Source: Zygnema circumcarinatum
Taxonomy: Eukaryota > Streptophyta > Zygnematophyceae > Zygnematales > Zygnemataceae
Direction: 5' to 3'
DNA length: 64,000 nt
Assembly (NCBI GenBank): GCA_037447605.1
Contig: CM074817.1
Span: 1,881,497-1,945,496, forward strand
Part shown: in pieces, positions 46,731-57,395 of the stretch
Numbering within the stretch: the first letter of the stretch is position 1
How the letters are laid out: the number at the start of each line of letters is the position of its first letter
The notes under the pieces: model-generated
Databases searched by the model: none
Seen by the model: only the letters and a program-made list of their open reading frames with translations
Told to the model about the DNA's origin: nothing
Made by a program: the position numbers and the translations under genes

Positions 46731-47428
46731 GGCCTCTCCTCTCCTCTCCTCTCCTCCCTCCTCTCCTCTCCTCTCCTCTCCTCTCCTCCACTCCTCTCTC
46801 TCTACTCTCTCCTCTCTACCCCAAGCAAAGAAGCAGCCCCTCAGCTAATCCAATGGCTACTTGCCACTTAAGCAAAATTTAACACGTGGCGGATCGTGGT
46901 TAGCGTATGCCTTGGCTGACATTGGCACTAAGATCCGGCCGCGAGGCGGACGGCCGATCTTTAGTGCCACTGCAGCCAAGGCATCCGCCAACTTCGAGAA
47001 ACCACGTGTACACTATGCATATGTGGCGAGTAGCCATTGGATAGAGCTAAAGTTAAGTCCATGACTCGAGTCATTAGTCAAAGTTAACATGGCTGACTAC
47101 GTCTCGAACTCGCCATTCTCTGGTCGAGGGAGGGAGGGACCGGTTAGCCATATTTGCAGGCAGTTGGTGGAGGTTAGTCGACTAAGGCATTAGCCGTTGG
47201 GAGCCGCCTAACAGCCACCGTCTCGGTACCGATGTACGGTCGGCCGTTTAGTCATTAGTCATGGCCCTCCGCTGCTTGAAATTGTAGGGTTGGGCGAGGT
47301 AGAGGTAGACGGAGAGAGAGAGAGGGAGAGAGAGAGGAAGACTGGAAGAGCGAGGAAGAGCGAGAGAGAGAGGGAGAAAGTGAGAGAGAGGGCCAGAGGA
47401 AGACAGGGGGAGGGAAAGGAGGGCAGCC
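46731..47428. promoter_or_regulatory. Divergent promoter region with palindrome
   Basis: Lies between the amidase (minus) and cyclophilin (plus) starts. The left edge is a CTCTCC run (the amidase's GA-rich leader); 47310-47400 is a GAGAGA run leading to the cyclophilin ATG. Within it, 46908-46985 is a near-perfect palindrome: ATGCCTTGGCTG...GGCACTAA pairs with TTAGTGCC...CAGCCAAGGCAT. CACGTGG words flank both sides (about 46882 and 47003), so the whole 46881-47012 may be a small MITE or a folded regulatory element. Confidence 0.55.
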
Positions 47429-50400
47429 ATGAGGGCGGGAGCGCTGAGGCCGCGGTCCGACCCGCGGAAGTTTGGGGAGAGTTCAGTGGGATCGTGCATG
47501 CTGCTGACGATGCTGGTGGTCGTGGCCTTCGCTGCGACCTACACGACTATGAATACGATTTACGCCCGCCCTCACAGCATGGCTTTGAATGATGCATTGA
47601 ACCCGGACCTCTCCACGGCGGTGAGTGCTCCATCACAAACCCTAAACGGTATTTCTTGCTGCTGCAAGGTTTTTGGCTGCTTTCTAGTGCAAGTTTTTGC
47701 TGTGCTGATGCCTGTGGAAGCCCGAGAAAGCATTCATCCGCGAGATCTGAAAGCGCATGCGTGACTTTGTTTAAGTTGAGACTTCCAAGATTTGTTTCCT
47801 GAATGCTGCTGCTTCTGCGACCTGCTGCTTTAATTTCGATAATTGAACTTTTGAATTTTATTTTTAATTCTCGATTTCCTGTTTTTTATATTTCTTTTGG
47901 CCCACGGGCTACGAACCAGGGCTCAGTGGCGGGAAATAGCGTTTTTTAAAAGTAGTAGCAAGTCTCAGCAGTGAAACATGTGCATATGCAGGAGGATGTT
48001 ACTGCGTCATCCGGAGACAATGATGAAAACTTCTGCAGAGGCTTGAAACACACAGAGCTTTGGGGAGCTTCTGTGAAATGGGGTGCTACAAATTTGGTGG
48101 ACACAGCGGAGGAGTGCTGCAAACAATGCAGGTATCCCTTACAATTTGTGTCCGGGAGAAGGATCCAAACTCTCTGGAACTCAGTACAGCAGTGAAGGTT
48201 GAGGAAAGTTGTGCGAACAGAAGCCATATTTGGTTTAGCATTCACTTGGAGCTCGCTCATATCAATTCTTATGCTTTGCAACAGCCCTGCTTCAACTGGA
48301 AGCTATTGGTGTTGCAGACGGCTTCTATAGCTTTCTGAGGTGATTCTTTCCATAGCAGCCACGGAGCGTTTTTAGGAGTATTGGTGCTCACCTCAAAAAC
48401 TTCATAGCTTTTCTGTGGAAGTCTAGTGTAGAATGTGCCAGAAGCATGCATCTCTGCTGCTGGCCATTCTTTTCATCTGTCTCCCCCAATGGCAAGCTCA
48501 ACACCTCTCTTATGTTTTTTGTATTTAAGCTCTGCCGAGGCTGAGCGAACGCTTGCTTACATAAATCCCTGCCGCAACAATCTCAACATGTCGCAGCGGC
48601 TCGTGTTGAACTGCCAGTTCTTTTCGGACTGATAGACGCATTGCATCAAGGCATTCACGGCTCGATTATAACCCGCATATTCTCTGTGTGTGTAGTTCTT
48701 TTGTTTGAACGCTCTCGATCGACCTTGTCAAGCTTAATGTGGGCAATCAGGATTTGCCATTGTTGGATTGAATGTGCCTTTACTGTTCTGAGTGTGGTCT
48801 TCAAAGCAGAAGGCAGTCTTATGTTGAGGGAAGCTCAGCACACTTTCGAAGGCGACTATCTCAGTGGCTGTAGTTGGGCGTCATTGTGTATTTTGGGCTT
48901 CCGGGAACAGAGACCTATGTCCAGAAGGTCGTTCAGACTGCTCTTGCAACTCTTGGGTTTACTGTGAAGATCAATCTCGCTGTGGAGAAAGTCACAAGCA
49001 GGTGGGCCTTACATTACCGTGAACGAAGCACTGCAGGCTACTTTCTTTGCAGAAACTCTGAGCTGAGATTTTTATTAATGTTTCAGTTGTTGGGGGCTTC
49101 AGTGTTGGCTGAAGAAACAAACGGATGTTCTTCGCCCTGAAGTGCATAGCACTTCACCAGACTTAGGCTGGACATCCGGGATCATTCATCCATTCAAGCA
49201 GGTGTGTTTGGCAAGAACAGCAGCACAGCAACGTAAATAGTTGGAGTATTAGTCCTTAGAACCTTTTCTTCGGATATGACTGAGCGGAAGCTTGTGGGGT
49301 CATTTCGCGAGCAGGGCGTTGTCAGAATGGAAACGACGGAAGGGACCATTCGGGTGCAGGTGAGCTAATCCTCCGCTCCCTCTCTCACCTTGTCCCAAAT
49401 CTCAAAAGAACATGGGGCTTTTTTCCTTTAAGCCTACCTCCTTAGCATGTGAACAGGTTCGCAAGTTTGAAAGAAATTTTTCTTTGCTGTTTCCAGTTGA
49501 AACCCAACTGGGCTCCCTACACCGTGGCATACATTCGGGAGGTGCTCTCTCTCCGTCATTGCTCCGGTTGCCAGTTCTACCGTGGGGAGGGTTTAGGAGC
49601 AGGCTGGGATGCCAATGGCAATCGAATCAATTCTGTGAGTATATGAACCCAGCTGTCCTGTTGTTCAGGTGGTTTAGAATTCTCCCTTCATGAGGAAAAT
49701 CAAAAGAAACAAACGTAATTTGAACAGTTCTGTTTAACGGCATCAAGAGAGCTGAAAGTGGAGTCATCAATAATGCAATTCCTAAGTCGCAACTGCAGAT
49801 GAGCTGTAATCTCGACAGATACGGATAAAGTGATGCATTTTTCTCTGAAGCAAGAAATTGGAATAGCATTCAGCATGAAGACGAACCCTCCTTTTTATTA
49901 AAGTGCTTTCTAGATCAATAAAGGGGCGTCAATAGGAAAGACAGAGATTAAACTTTTATGATCGCGCGAATGTACATGAGCCAATTTCCTCCTGATGATG
50001 ATGAGGAAGATATCGACTTGCATTATTTAAAGCAACCTCCCATGACCCTCTACACTGGCCTGAGGGAAGATGATTCTCACGTCGTGGGTTTAAATCTTCC
50101 CTAGCATGTGGACCAAGCAATATATTATCTGTGTAACTCGATTCACCCCTTATATGAGTGCCCTCAAACGCTCTGCCATCTTCTGCATTCGCACCAAGCA
50201 GCACGCTGCACTTCTGTTCTTCTAGTTTGCTTAAGAATGCGAGAAAGAAGGCATTACCATTCTGCACTTGGGTTTTGCTGTGCAGAAACCACCAGGGCCA
50301 CCCTATGCGCTTCTGCAGGGAACCCTCTTTGCGGATGGCATTCCCTTCAAACCCATTGCCCGAGAGGCAGCACCCATTGTGAAGAGAGGCCATGTTTGCC

Positions 50401-50612
50401 TCATCGGAGAAGGCCCCGATTTCTTCATCAGTCTTGCGCACCATCCGGAATGGGCCCATGGCCATACTGTGTTTGGAGAGGTGGTGACGGAGGACATGGC
50501 GGTTGTGGACCGGCTGGTGACGAGGCCGACAAAGGCAGCCAAGTGGGGGGAGGTAGAGGTGCGGGAGTTTGAGGACGCTCTCTCCTTCAGTTTGACTAAG
50601 TTAAAAGGGTGA
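47429..50612 (+). CDS. Membrane-anchored cyclophilin-like protein
   Basis: Exons: 47429-47620, 47992-48131, an unresolved exon between 48132 and 49102, 49103-49201, 49285-49359, 49497-49634 and 50286-50612. The N-terminus is basic with a hydrophobic segment at about 22-38 (CMLLTMLVVVAFAATY), a likely signal anchor. A Cys-rich part follows (LKHTELWGASVKWG, AEECCKQCR, later CWLKKQTDVL), then a cyclophilin-like fold: APYTVAYIREVLSLRHCSG, CQFYRGEG, PPYALLQGTL, FFISLAHHPEW and HTVFGEVVTEDM. This matches a plant family of secretory-pathway cyclophilin-like proteins with a PAN-like Cys domain, known to me only from sequence. The classical isomerase FHR motif is not evident, so catalytic activity is doubtful. 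The missing exon should carry the middle cysteines; 48873-48960 is one possibility but the match is poor. Confidence 0.75.
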
Positions 50613-51139
50613 AGGTCTACTTTTTTGTTAAGAAAGAAAATTAGAGATTTGCAGTCTAGATTTGAATGGGGTATTGTTGACGTTAGGGCTCTCGCCAATG
50701 AGAGTACTCGATCATTGTCCAAATCGAGGACATGTGGAATTTAAAATTCGATTCCTTGGAAGGATGGATGGTTTTATGCTGAGAATATGAAAATTGATTC
50801 CATAATCTGATGGATTATATTGGGCGTGCCTCGTTTGAGCATGAGAGCTGCCTCTCTAACTGAAAAATGAAGTGGAGGTTGTCAGCAGTAGGAAACCTTT
50901 TATTTCAAGTTGTGTGCCGGTACTCACATAAGTGAAGCCCTCCATTCCTCTCACTACAGTAAGGATATGCTCTTGCTTGAAAGGCATCTCGTTCAAGTGA
51001 AGTCTCTGAAGTCTCTGAAGTTGACTCCAGGTGGCATTGCTCAGCATGGGACGGAACCAATATGACGACGACCTCTTATACAGCATCCAACTATCATAAA
51101 AACAATCAAAGATATCTATCACTGAATCAGATCCCTAGT
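50613..51139. other. Cyclophilin-like gene 3' region
   Basis: Expected 3' UTR and spacer. CTCTGAAGT is directly repeated near 51004-51021. Nothing else recognised. Confidence 0.4.
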
Positions 51140-51235
51140 CAGTAGCTGGGAACCATTGGCAACCAATGGCTGCAACAATTGCCAACTGCAGGCTGGGTCT
51201 GCCAATCAATGGTTGCAACCATTGAAATGGTTGGT
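51140..51235. repeat. CCATTG/CAATGG array, short
   Basis: GGGAACCATTGGCAACCAATGG, CAATGGTTGCAACCATTG and similar words in about 95 bp, the same family as the 15-kb arrays. It is followed by GGTACCGTACTG-type GTAC words (51280-51400). Confidence 0.7.
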
Positions 51236-51719
51236 GCTCTACGGGCCATGTGGTACACTTCAGTCATGGCATGAAATGCTATGCGGTACCGTACTGCATT
51301 TGTACTTGGACTGCACAATTCGCTGGTTTATGGTTTTGGGTTTGTACTTTGTGGTTCAAGATTTCGTGGTTTCATGGTTTACGGTACAGTAAACTGGTAC
51401 ATGCGACTTTATCAACGCCTTGGAGTTTTTAATAGCCAAAACCTCATTACCAATTGAATTCAATCAATTTAATATTGATATAGTTGGTGTTATAGTTATT
51501 TCCCGTTCGATTTGAATCTCTTATTGTAACCGCTCTGACGGCTCTATTGTCTGAATCCTAATTCGCAATACGTAAGTGGACTCTTTAAACGTTTGAAATA
51601 ATAACGAGAAAAGTGCAAATGTTCGACTGGACAAGATTCCAAGCCCCTCAATCTCTCCTGATTCAATACAATTCAATCAGTTTGACAGAGAAATGTTCAA
51701 AAGGGTCAGCTTTACGGTA

Positions 51720-51985
51720 CTGCCCAGGCCGGATCGTTGGATCAACCATTGAAATGTTGCCAACCATTGGTTGGCGGACCCAGCCAGCATTTGGCAATGG
51801 TTGCAACCATTGGTTTACCAATATGGTTTATTTTGTCTTGTTCCCAACCATTGGCAATGGTAAACAACCGCTGGATCCGCTCAATGGATCCAATGCTTGC
51901 CAACCATTGCCAACCAGTGGTTTGAACCAATGGTTGGCAACGATTGGAAGCCTGGGCAATGGTTGCCAATGTTGAGCCAACGGTC
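51720..51985. repeat. CCATTG/CAATGG array, long
   Basis: At least fifteen CCATTG or CAATGG words, often as CCAACCATTGG and GGCAATGGTTGC, plus GGATCAACCATTG shared with the array near 15405. There is no fixed period, and the words occur on both strands in mixed order. It lies about 860 bp upstream of the second kinase gene, as the 15-kb arrays lie upstream of the kinase-PP2C gene. Confidence 0.75.
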
Positions 51986-51989
51986 CAAT

Positions 51990-52842
51990 ATGCGCTGTTC
52001 CATGCTTCGTGTCCCCTTGTGCAACTGCGGCCGGCGCCGTCCTAGCGCATGGAACGAGCGCCTACCAACGGAGTAGGCCTGCATGGAACGGCCGTACAGC
52101 GGCATTCGGCGCCGCCGCACGCCTTGACTTTTCCACCGCGCCGTCACCCCAAAGCGGCGATCATCCGTGACGTAATTATGACATCAATATGCAAAACGAC
52201 GTGTACGCGTCGCGACTATTTTGCCACGTGTCTCAAAGTACGGATTTCCCCGTTGTACAAATAGTCGGTGCGGCCAATCAGCGTCCGCCATTTCTGCCGC
52301 TCAAGCCAACGTGGAGGGGCTCGCCCTCAGCACCGACACGAAATGTCGGTGGACATCCTCCACGTCATGGCCCAAAGCTGACCCCGCGGTCGGGTTCTAC
52401 GGATCCCGATTCCATCGCAGTTGATCCAGAAACTCCACCCAGTGGACCCTGGCCGTCCTGCGTGCGATCCACGCGGGCTCGGTTCACGACCTCGAACGGA
52501 CGACGTCGCCATGGCCACTTCGTACGGCACCGACCCCTCCTGGTCTGCCCGTGAAACCTTTTCCCCTCCGGGCAGCGCATCCCTGCGCGCTGATTGGCTC
52601 CACCTGTGACCGCGCGCCGCCTGGCCGCGTCCTCCACGTCCCGCGAGGTCGACTTCAAGGCGGTGCGGCGCGGGAGCGGCGCCAGGGCTCCCCCTCTCTC
52701 CCCCTCCCTCTCCCTCTCCCCCTCCCTCTCCCACTCCCACTCCCTCTCCCACTACCCCTCCCGCCACTCTCACTCACTCCCACTCCCACTCTCCCTCCCC
52801 CCCTCCTCTCCCTCCCTCCCTCCCTCCCTCCCACCTCTCACA
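51990..52842 (+). promoter_or_regulatory. Upstream region and CT-rich leader of second kinase
   Basis: GC-rich DNA with ACGT cores, then a C/T leader of CCCTCTCC and CCCACTCCC units (about 52688-52838) directly before the ATG. The open frame from 52594 runs through this leader as Pro/Ser/Leu repeats and is not taken as protein. Confidence 0.5.
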
Positions 52843-54393
52843 ATGTGGTACAAGCGCGGCCTCTCCTCCTCTGTGCTGCTCCACCCCACCGACGATGTCA
52901 GCGAGCATTTCCTATTTGGCAAGGAACTAGGAAGTGGGTTTTCCGGAGTCGTCCGTCAGTGCACGGACCGCAGCACGGGCGAGGAGCTCGCCTGCAAGTC
53001 CATAAAGAAGGCGAACCTTGAAGACGAGGACGACTTCGACGATGTCCGCCTCGAGATCGCGGTCATGCGCCGTCTGAACGGGCACGCGGGGGTGGTCGCC
53101 CTCCGGGGGGTGTTTGAGGACCCGGACAGCGTTCACATCATAATGGAGCTTTGCGAGGGAGGGGACCTATTCGATGAAGTGGTAAAGAGAGGGCCTCTCT
53201 CAGAGGTGGGAGCCGCACGTGTGATAGCGCAGATAGCGGAGGCTGTGTCCTGCTGCCATGCAAAGGGAGTGATGCATCGCGACTTGAAGCCGGAGAATAT
53301 TCTACTGTCGCGGCCCTCGGGGCGCGGAGAGGGAGGGGGGAAGAGAGAGGAGCAGGAGAATTTTGTAGTGAAGCTTGCGGATTTTGGGCTGGCAATGTTT
53401 TTGGGTCCCTTCCAGGAAGCCTCTGGGTTTGCAGGGTCCCCTTATTATGTCGCTCCGGAGGTCCTCTCACAGACGTGGTATGGAAGAGAGGCCGACATTT
53501 GGTCTCTGGGAGTTGTGCTCTACGTGATGCTGAGTGGGGAGTTTCCATTTGCTGGAAAGACAGATGCTAAGCTTTACAAAGCGATCAAGAGAGGGCGTCT
53601 CACATTCTCCCACCCCCCTTGGCCCTCAATTTCTGTGCTGGCCAAGTCCCTGATTCGCTCTATGCTCGCATTGGACCCCCGTTCCCGTCCAACTGCAACG
53701 GAAATTTTGCAGCATCCATGGATTCAGAGGTTCTGCGACACTCCCTCACAGCGAGTCGGCCTCTCTAATCTTCTCATGCCGAAGTCGGCTGCAGCTTACT
53801 TCGCAGCCAGCTTGGGAGGCTTCCTCGGTAGCTCTCCTCCCTCCTCTCCCGCACATCTCAGCCCCCCTGAAGCGGAGCCTCCCATCACCTCCTCTCACGT
53901 CCTCTCTCTCTCAAAGGCCACCTCTCTCTACGTGGTCAAGGCCTCCAGCATTTCCGTTGCCATGGAACCAGTTGTGCAGCAGGAGGCGTCCGTTCCATGT
54001 GCTCCGTTCCCCGAATCTCACCCCACCATTCTCCCCTCCCTCTCCATGGCCCCCACCATGAACCCCCCCAAAGTGTTATCTGTGCCTAAGGGCCCATTCT
54101 CGGCCTCTGCCGGGGCAGATTCCCCAAAATCAGTACTGGCTTGCGCTGAAGAGGTAAGCGATAGCGACTCGGAGACGGGCGAAGTTGAAAAATCTGGTGA
54201 TCAAATGCCTTCTCCCACAGCAGAGGGAGGCCCTCCCTCTCTCGTGAATGGAGTACTTTCCGCCTGTCTGTGGCGTATTTCCGCCGCCTGTACCTGCTAC
54301 TCCAGTGCTCTTTTGGGTCGCTGCCTTTCACGACGTCGCCCGGCAACAGAAGGAATGGCGGGTTCTAACACTGGTGTGAGTGCAGCACTATAG
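52843..54393 (+). CDS. CDPK-like Ser/Thr kinase without EF hands (PEPKR2-like)
   Basis: An intronless gene of 516 residues starting MWYKRGLSSSVLLHP. The kinase domain covers about 23-300: glycine loop GSGFSGVV, K52 in ACKSIKK, HRDLKPENILL (145-155), a 20-residue Gly/Glu insert, ADFGLAM (DFG 180-182), GSPYYVAPEV, ADIWSLGVVLYVMLSGEFP and HPWIQRF. Like its relative at 40762 it has the CDPK/PPCK fold but no EF hands, and shares the HAGVV/HGGVV and CEGGDL/ADGGDL segments. The tail is Ser/Pro-rich, then acidic (SDSDSETGEVE), and ends in a Cys/Arg-rich stretch (CLWRISAACTCYSS) that might be acylated or membrane-associated. The start is the first ATG after the CT-rich leader. The substrate is unknown; PEP carboxylase is only a family guess. 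Confidence 0.87.
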   Translation: MWYKRGLSSSVLLHPTDDVSEHFLFGKELGSGFSGVVRQCTDRSTGEELACKSIKKANLEDEDDFDDVRLEIAVMRRLNGHAGVVALRGVFEDPDSVHIIMELCEGGDLFDEVVKRGPLSEVGAARVIAQIAEAVSCCHAKGVMHRDLKPENILLSRPSGRGEGGGKREEQENFVVKLADFGLAMFLGPFQEASGFAGSPYYVAPEVLSQTWYGREADIWSLGVVLYVMLSGEFPFAGKTDAKLYKAIKRGRLTFSHPPWPSISVLAKSLIRSMLALDPRSRPTATEILQHPWIQRFCDTPSQRVGLSNLLMPKSAAAYFAASLGGFLGSSPPSSPAHLSPPEAEPPITSSHVLSLSKATSLYVVKASSISVAMEPVVQQEASVPCAPFPESHPTILPSLSMAPTMNPPKVLSVPKGPFSASAGADSPKSVLACAEEVSDSDSETGEVEKSGDQMPSPTAEGGPPSLVNGVLSACLWRISAACTCYSSALLGRCLSRRRPATEGMAGSNTGVSAAL

Positions 54394-55653
54394 AGAGGAG
54401 AACTTGGGCTCATGTGGGTGGGCTGCTTTTGGTGGGAGACAATGCCTATGTTAAAATTTGAGGTGCGTTTTTAGGTAGTGGCTAGTTGGGCCCTTTTTCG
54501 ATAGCACGGCAGAGGGGAGTTTTGGGGTCCAGTCGTCCTTTCCGTGAGCCATTGTGTACATATACAGAGATGTGCGTGAGATAGAGAGAAGTGTGTGTGT
54601 GAGCGAGAGAGAAAGAGAGAGAGAGAGAATGAGGGGTGAGGAGGGAGAGAGGGAGAGATCGACAGTGAAACAAACAGGTAGCGCTGGGCCAAGTGGAGGT
54701 CTGGGCACAGACAGGAGATTTGTAGCTCCACAAGGCCGTGTGTGAAATGCAGGTAGGGATCAATTGTAGGGCGAGTTCCGCTCATTTTGGTTTAGCTCAC
54801 ATTGGAAGCGGGACATGTAGAGGCCGTGCAGGCCGCAGATTAGGGAGGGAGGCAGTGAGGGGGAAGGTATGTAAGTAGAGCTGCCTGTCTTCGTATATGG
54901 TGCAGTTGCTGAGCCCTGGGCTTCACATTAGGGGGTTGGCAGAAATAAATGTAAGCGCGTATGCGCGTTTCCAAAGTGAAATTTACGAGTTACGAATTTA
55001 CGAGCTGTCTTCGCCCTTGTGCTTGTTGAGCTGCTTGCCACGTGCGAAGGTGTCTCCTGAGGATACTTGGATAAATACCTGTTTATGTATTATTTGTTTA
55101 TTTATCATAATAGATTTGTCATAAATTCAATGCAACAGCACGATGTTGAGTAGCTGACTAACCTTATGAGGGTCGAATTAGCAGTTACTAACTCTTAGCC
55201 TTCTCGTATAAAAAAAGGGTACCTTTTTACTCTGAATGACGCATCTAATTTTCTGGTTAGACCACGTAAACTACAAGATGAGTCAAATTGTTCGACTCCA
55301 GTTGCAAGTGTAGCAAGCTACGGAGTTATTCAAATTACTCAACGAAGAAGTATTTATTTCATTGTTTTTTTTTTTAATTTAGTCAAACTCTACTTCTAAA
55401 TTTTTCCACTCCATTCAAAACAGTTACTGTTCAAATGCGTGTAGGCTTAACCTACAGTCAGAAAAAAAAAAACGTCCACAACATGTAGAGCCGAAAGTGA
55501 AAGAAAATTGCTCATAGACAAGAAAAATTCGAGCAGATAGTAAAAAAAAAGAAATATCCATAGGGGCTCCGAGCTTTGTCATACGCAAAAAAGATTAAGA
55601 AGGAAGTAAAAAAACTAATTCTTTCTGCAGCTGCCGAACACTCAGCCTTTTCT
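54394..55653. other. Spacer between kinase and acyl-CoA ligase genes
   Basis: Kinase 3' UTR, then a GA-rich run with GTGTGTGTGAGCGAGAGA (about 54585-54660), AT-rich DNA with A and T homopolymers (55200-55560), and the 3' region of the minus-strand ligase gene. No coding exon seen. Confidence 0.45.
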
Positions 55654-57357
55654 TTAGAGGCGAGACTTGAGCTCTCTCCTCAGTATCTTCCCGGAGGCCG
55701 ATTTCGGAATAGCCTCCACAAAAATGACCCCATGAAGGCGCTTGTATGGCGCAACCTGTACACAGTCCAAACAAAGGAAAGTGGCGGGAGAGGGATAGGG
55801 GACGGGGGAGGGGAAGGAGAGAGAGAGAGCGGGAAAACTGGATGCTTAAAAGTCACAAGCATATCTGAATTCATCAAACTCTTCCACTATCGTTCTCTCA
55901 CTCTCTCTCTCTCTCACACTTCCCGCCCCCCCCCTTCTCTCCCTCAACAACATTTAGCCAAAGCAGTCACAACACGATGAAGTGGGCTCATACATTCTCA
56001 TGAACCAGCAAAATAAGAAGGTCCTCCTTTCTCTCCACAACATGACAGAAACTGAGCCCTGTTGGATGGGAGGTCTCGCCTGCTTTGCCACAAACTCCTT
56101 CACTTCTCCCTCCGTGAGCCTCTTCTCGGATCTCACAACAAACGCAACCGGCACCTCTCCCGCCTCCTCATGCGACTTTCTGCTAATCTCCGATACTCCC
56201 ATCATCGCCAGAGTCACCCTCAAAGTTTAGACCAGAAAAACTCTCAGATGAAACTGCATTTCCGACGCAATCAATATACTAAGAAAGAGCAATTGCCGAT
56301 CAAAGCAGCAAGTGCCGAAGTAAAGGCAACCACGAAGTAAAGGCAATAAGGGTCTTACGGAACAACAGCTGCATCTGAAATGCAGGAGTGGGACAGCAGA
56401 ATGCTCTCCAGTTCGGCAGGTGGGACCTGCATAACCGACCGAACCATACATATCTCGTTTTTAGCAGCTCGACCATAAATCCAAGACAAGGTCAAGCTCC
56501 GAAAGCACTGCAAAAAAAAAATTGCCTATCATCGACTACAACTGAAGATAATACCCAAAGCGAGAGCCCTGATGCAAGGACTCGCATAAAATCAATTGAG
56601 CTCAGAGAGACGAATTTTTTAGTAGATCTTGCGCTCAAGTTTGCGAGGTCACCACGTTTTCCCACAACATTTGAACAGTGTTGTACCTGAAACCCCTTGT
56701 ACTTTATAAGCTCCTTCACTCGATCCACAATGAAGACCTCTCCCTCCTCATCGACAAATGCCACGTCACCGGTGTGTAGCCATCCGTCCTTGTCAATGGT
56801 TACAGCTGTCGCCTCCGGCTGGTTCAAGTACCCTGCCAGACTGACACGTGTCAGCTTGTGGGGAAGCCACCACAGCCACATGAACCCTCACATGAAGTAG
56901 CTCTTGTAGTCATCTTTCCGTACGTAAAATCATAGTTTGCATTCAAACAAATGAAGTCACCAATTGCTTTTCCGTCCTTGGCTTATCACATTATTCCTAA
57001 AGACCTGCATACAAATGCATGCAAAAGAACCGTGACATGCGCAGAAATCATGGACAGTCAAAGCAAACACACACTTTACTATGAGATCTTGTACAGAACA
57101 ACCAAACTTTGTCGACGAATTCACTTCTTTTGGATGTACTGTACCTTTCATGACTTGGGGGCCCCGCACGCAGAGCTCTCCCCTCTGATTGGCTGGGAGA
57201 GATTGCCCTGTGGCTGTATCCACAATGATAAGCTCCGTATTGGGTAGAACCGCTCCTGCAGAGCCGGGCTTGGAGAGGCCGCCACCTGGCATGAAGCCGC
57301 GGCTGAGAGTCAAGGTGGGACTGCTCTCAGTCATGCCATAACCCTGCAACACACACA

Positions 57358-57395
<38 letters not shown>

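Noticed and set aside
52594-52842. Longer N-terminus for the second kinase
   Set aside because: Encoded by the CT-rich leader as Ser/Leu/Pro repeats; the kinase ATG at 52843 is a better start.
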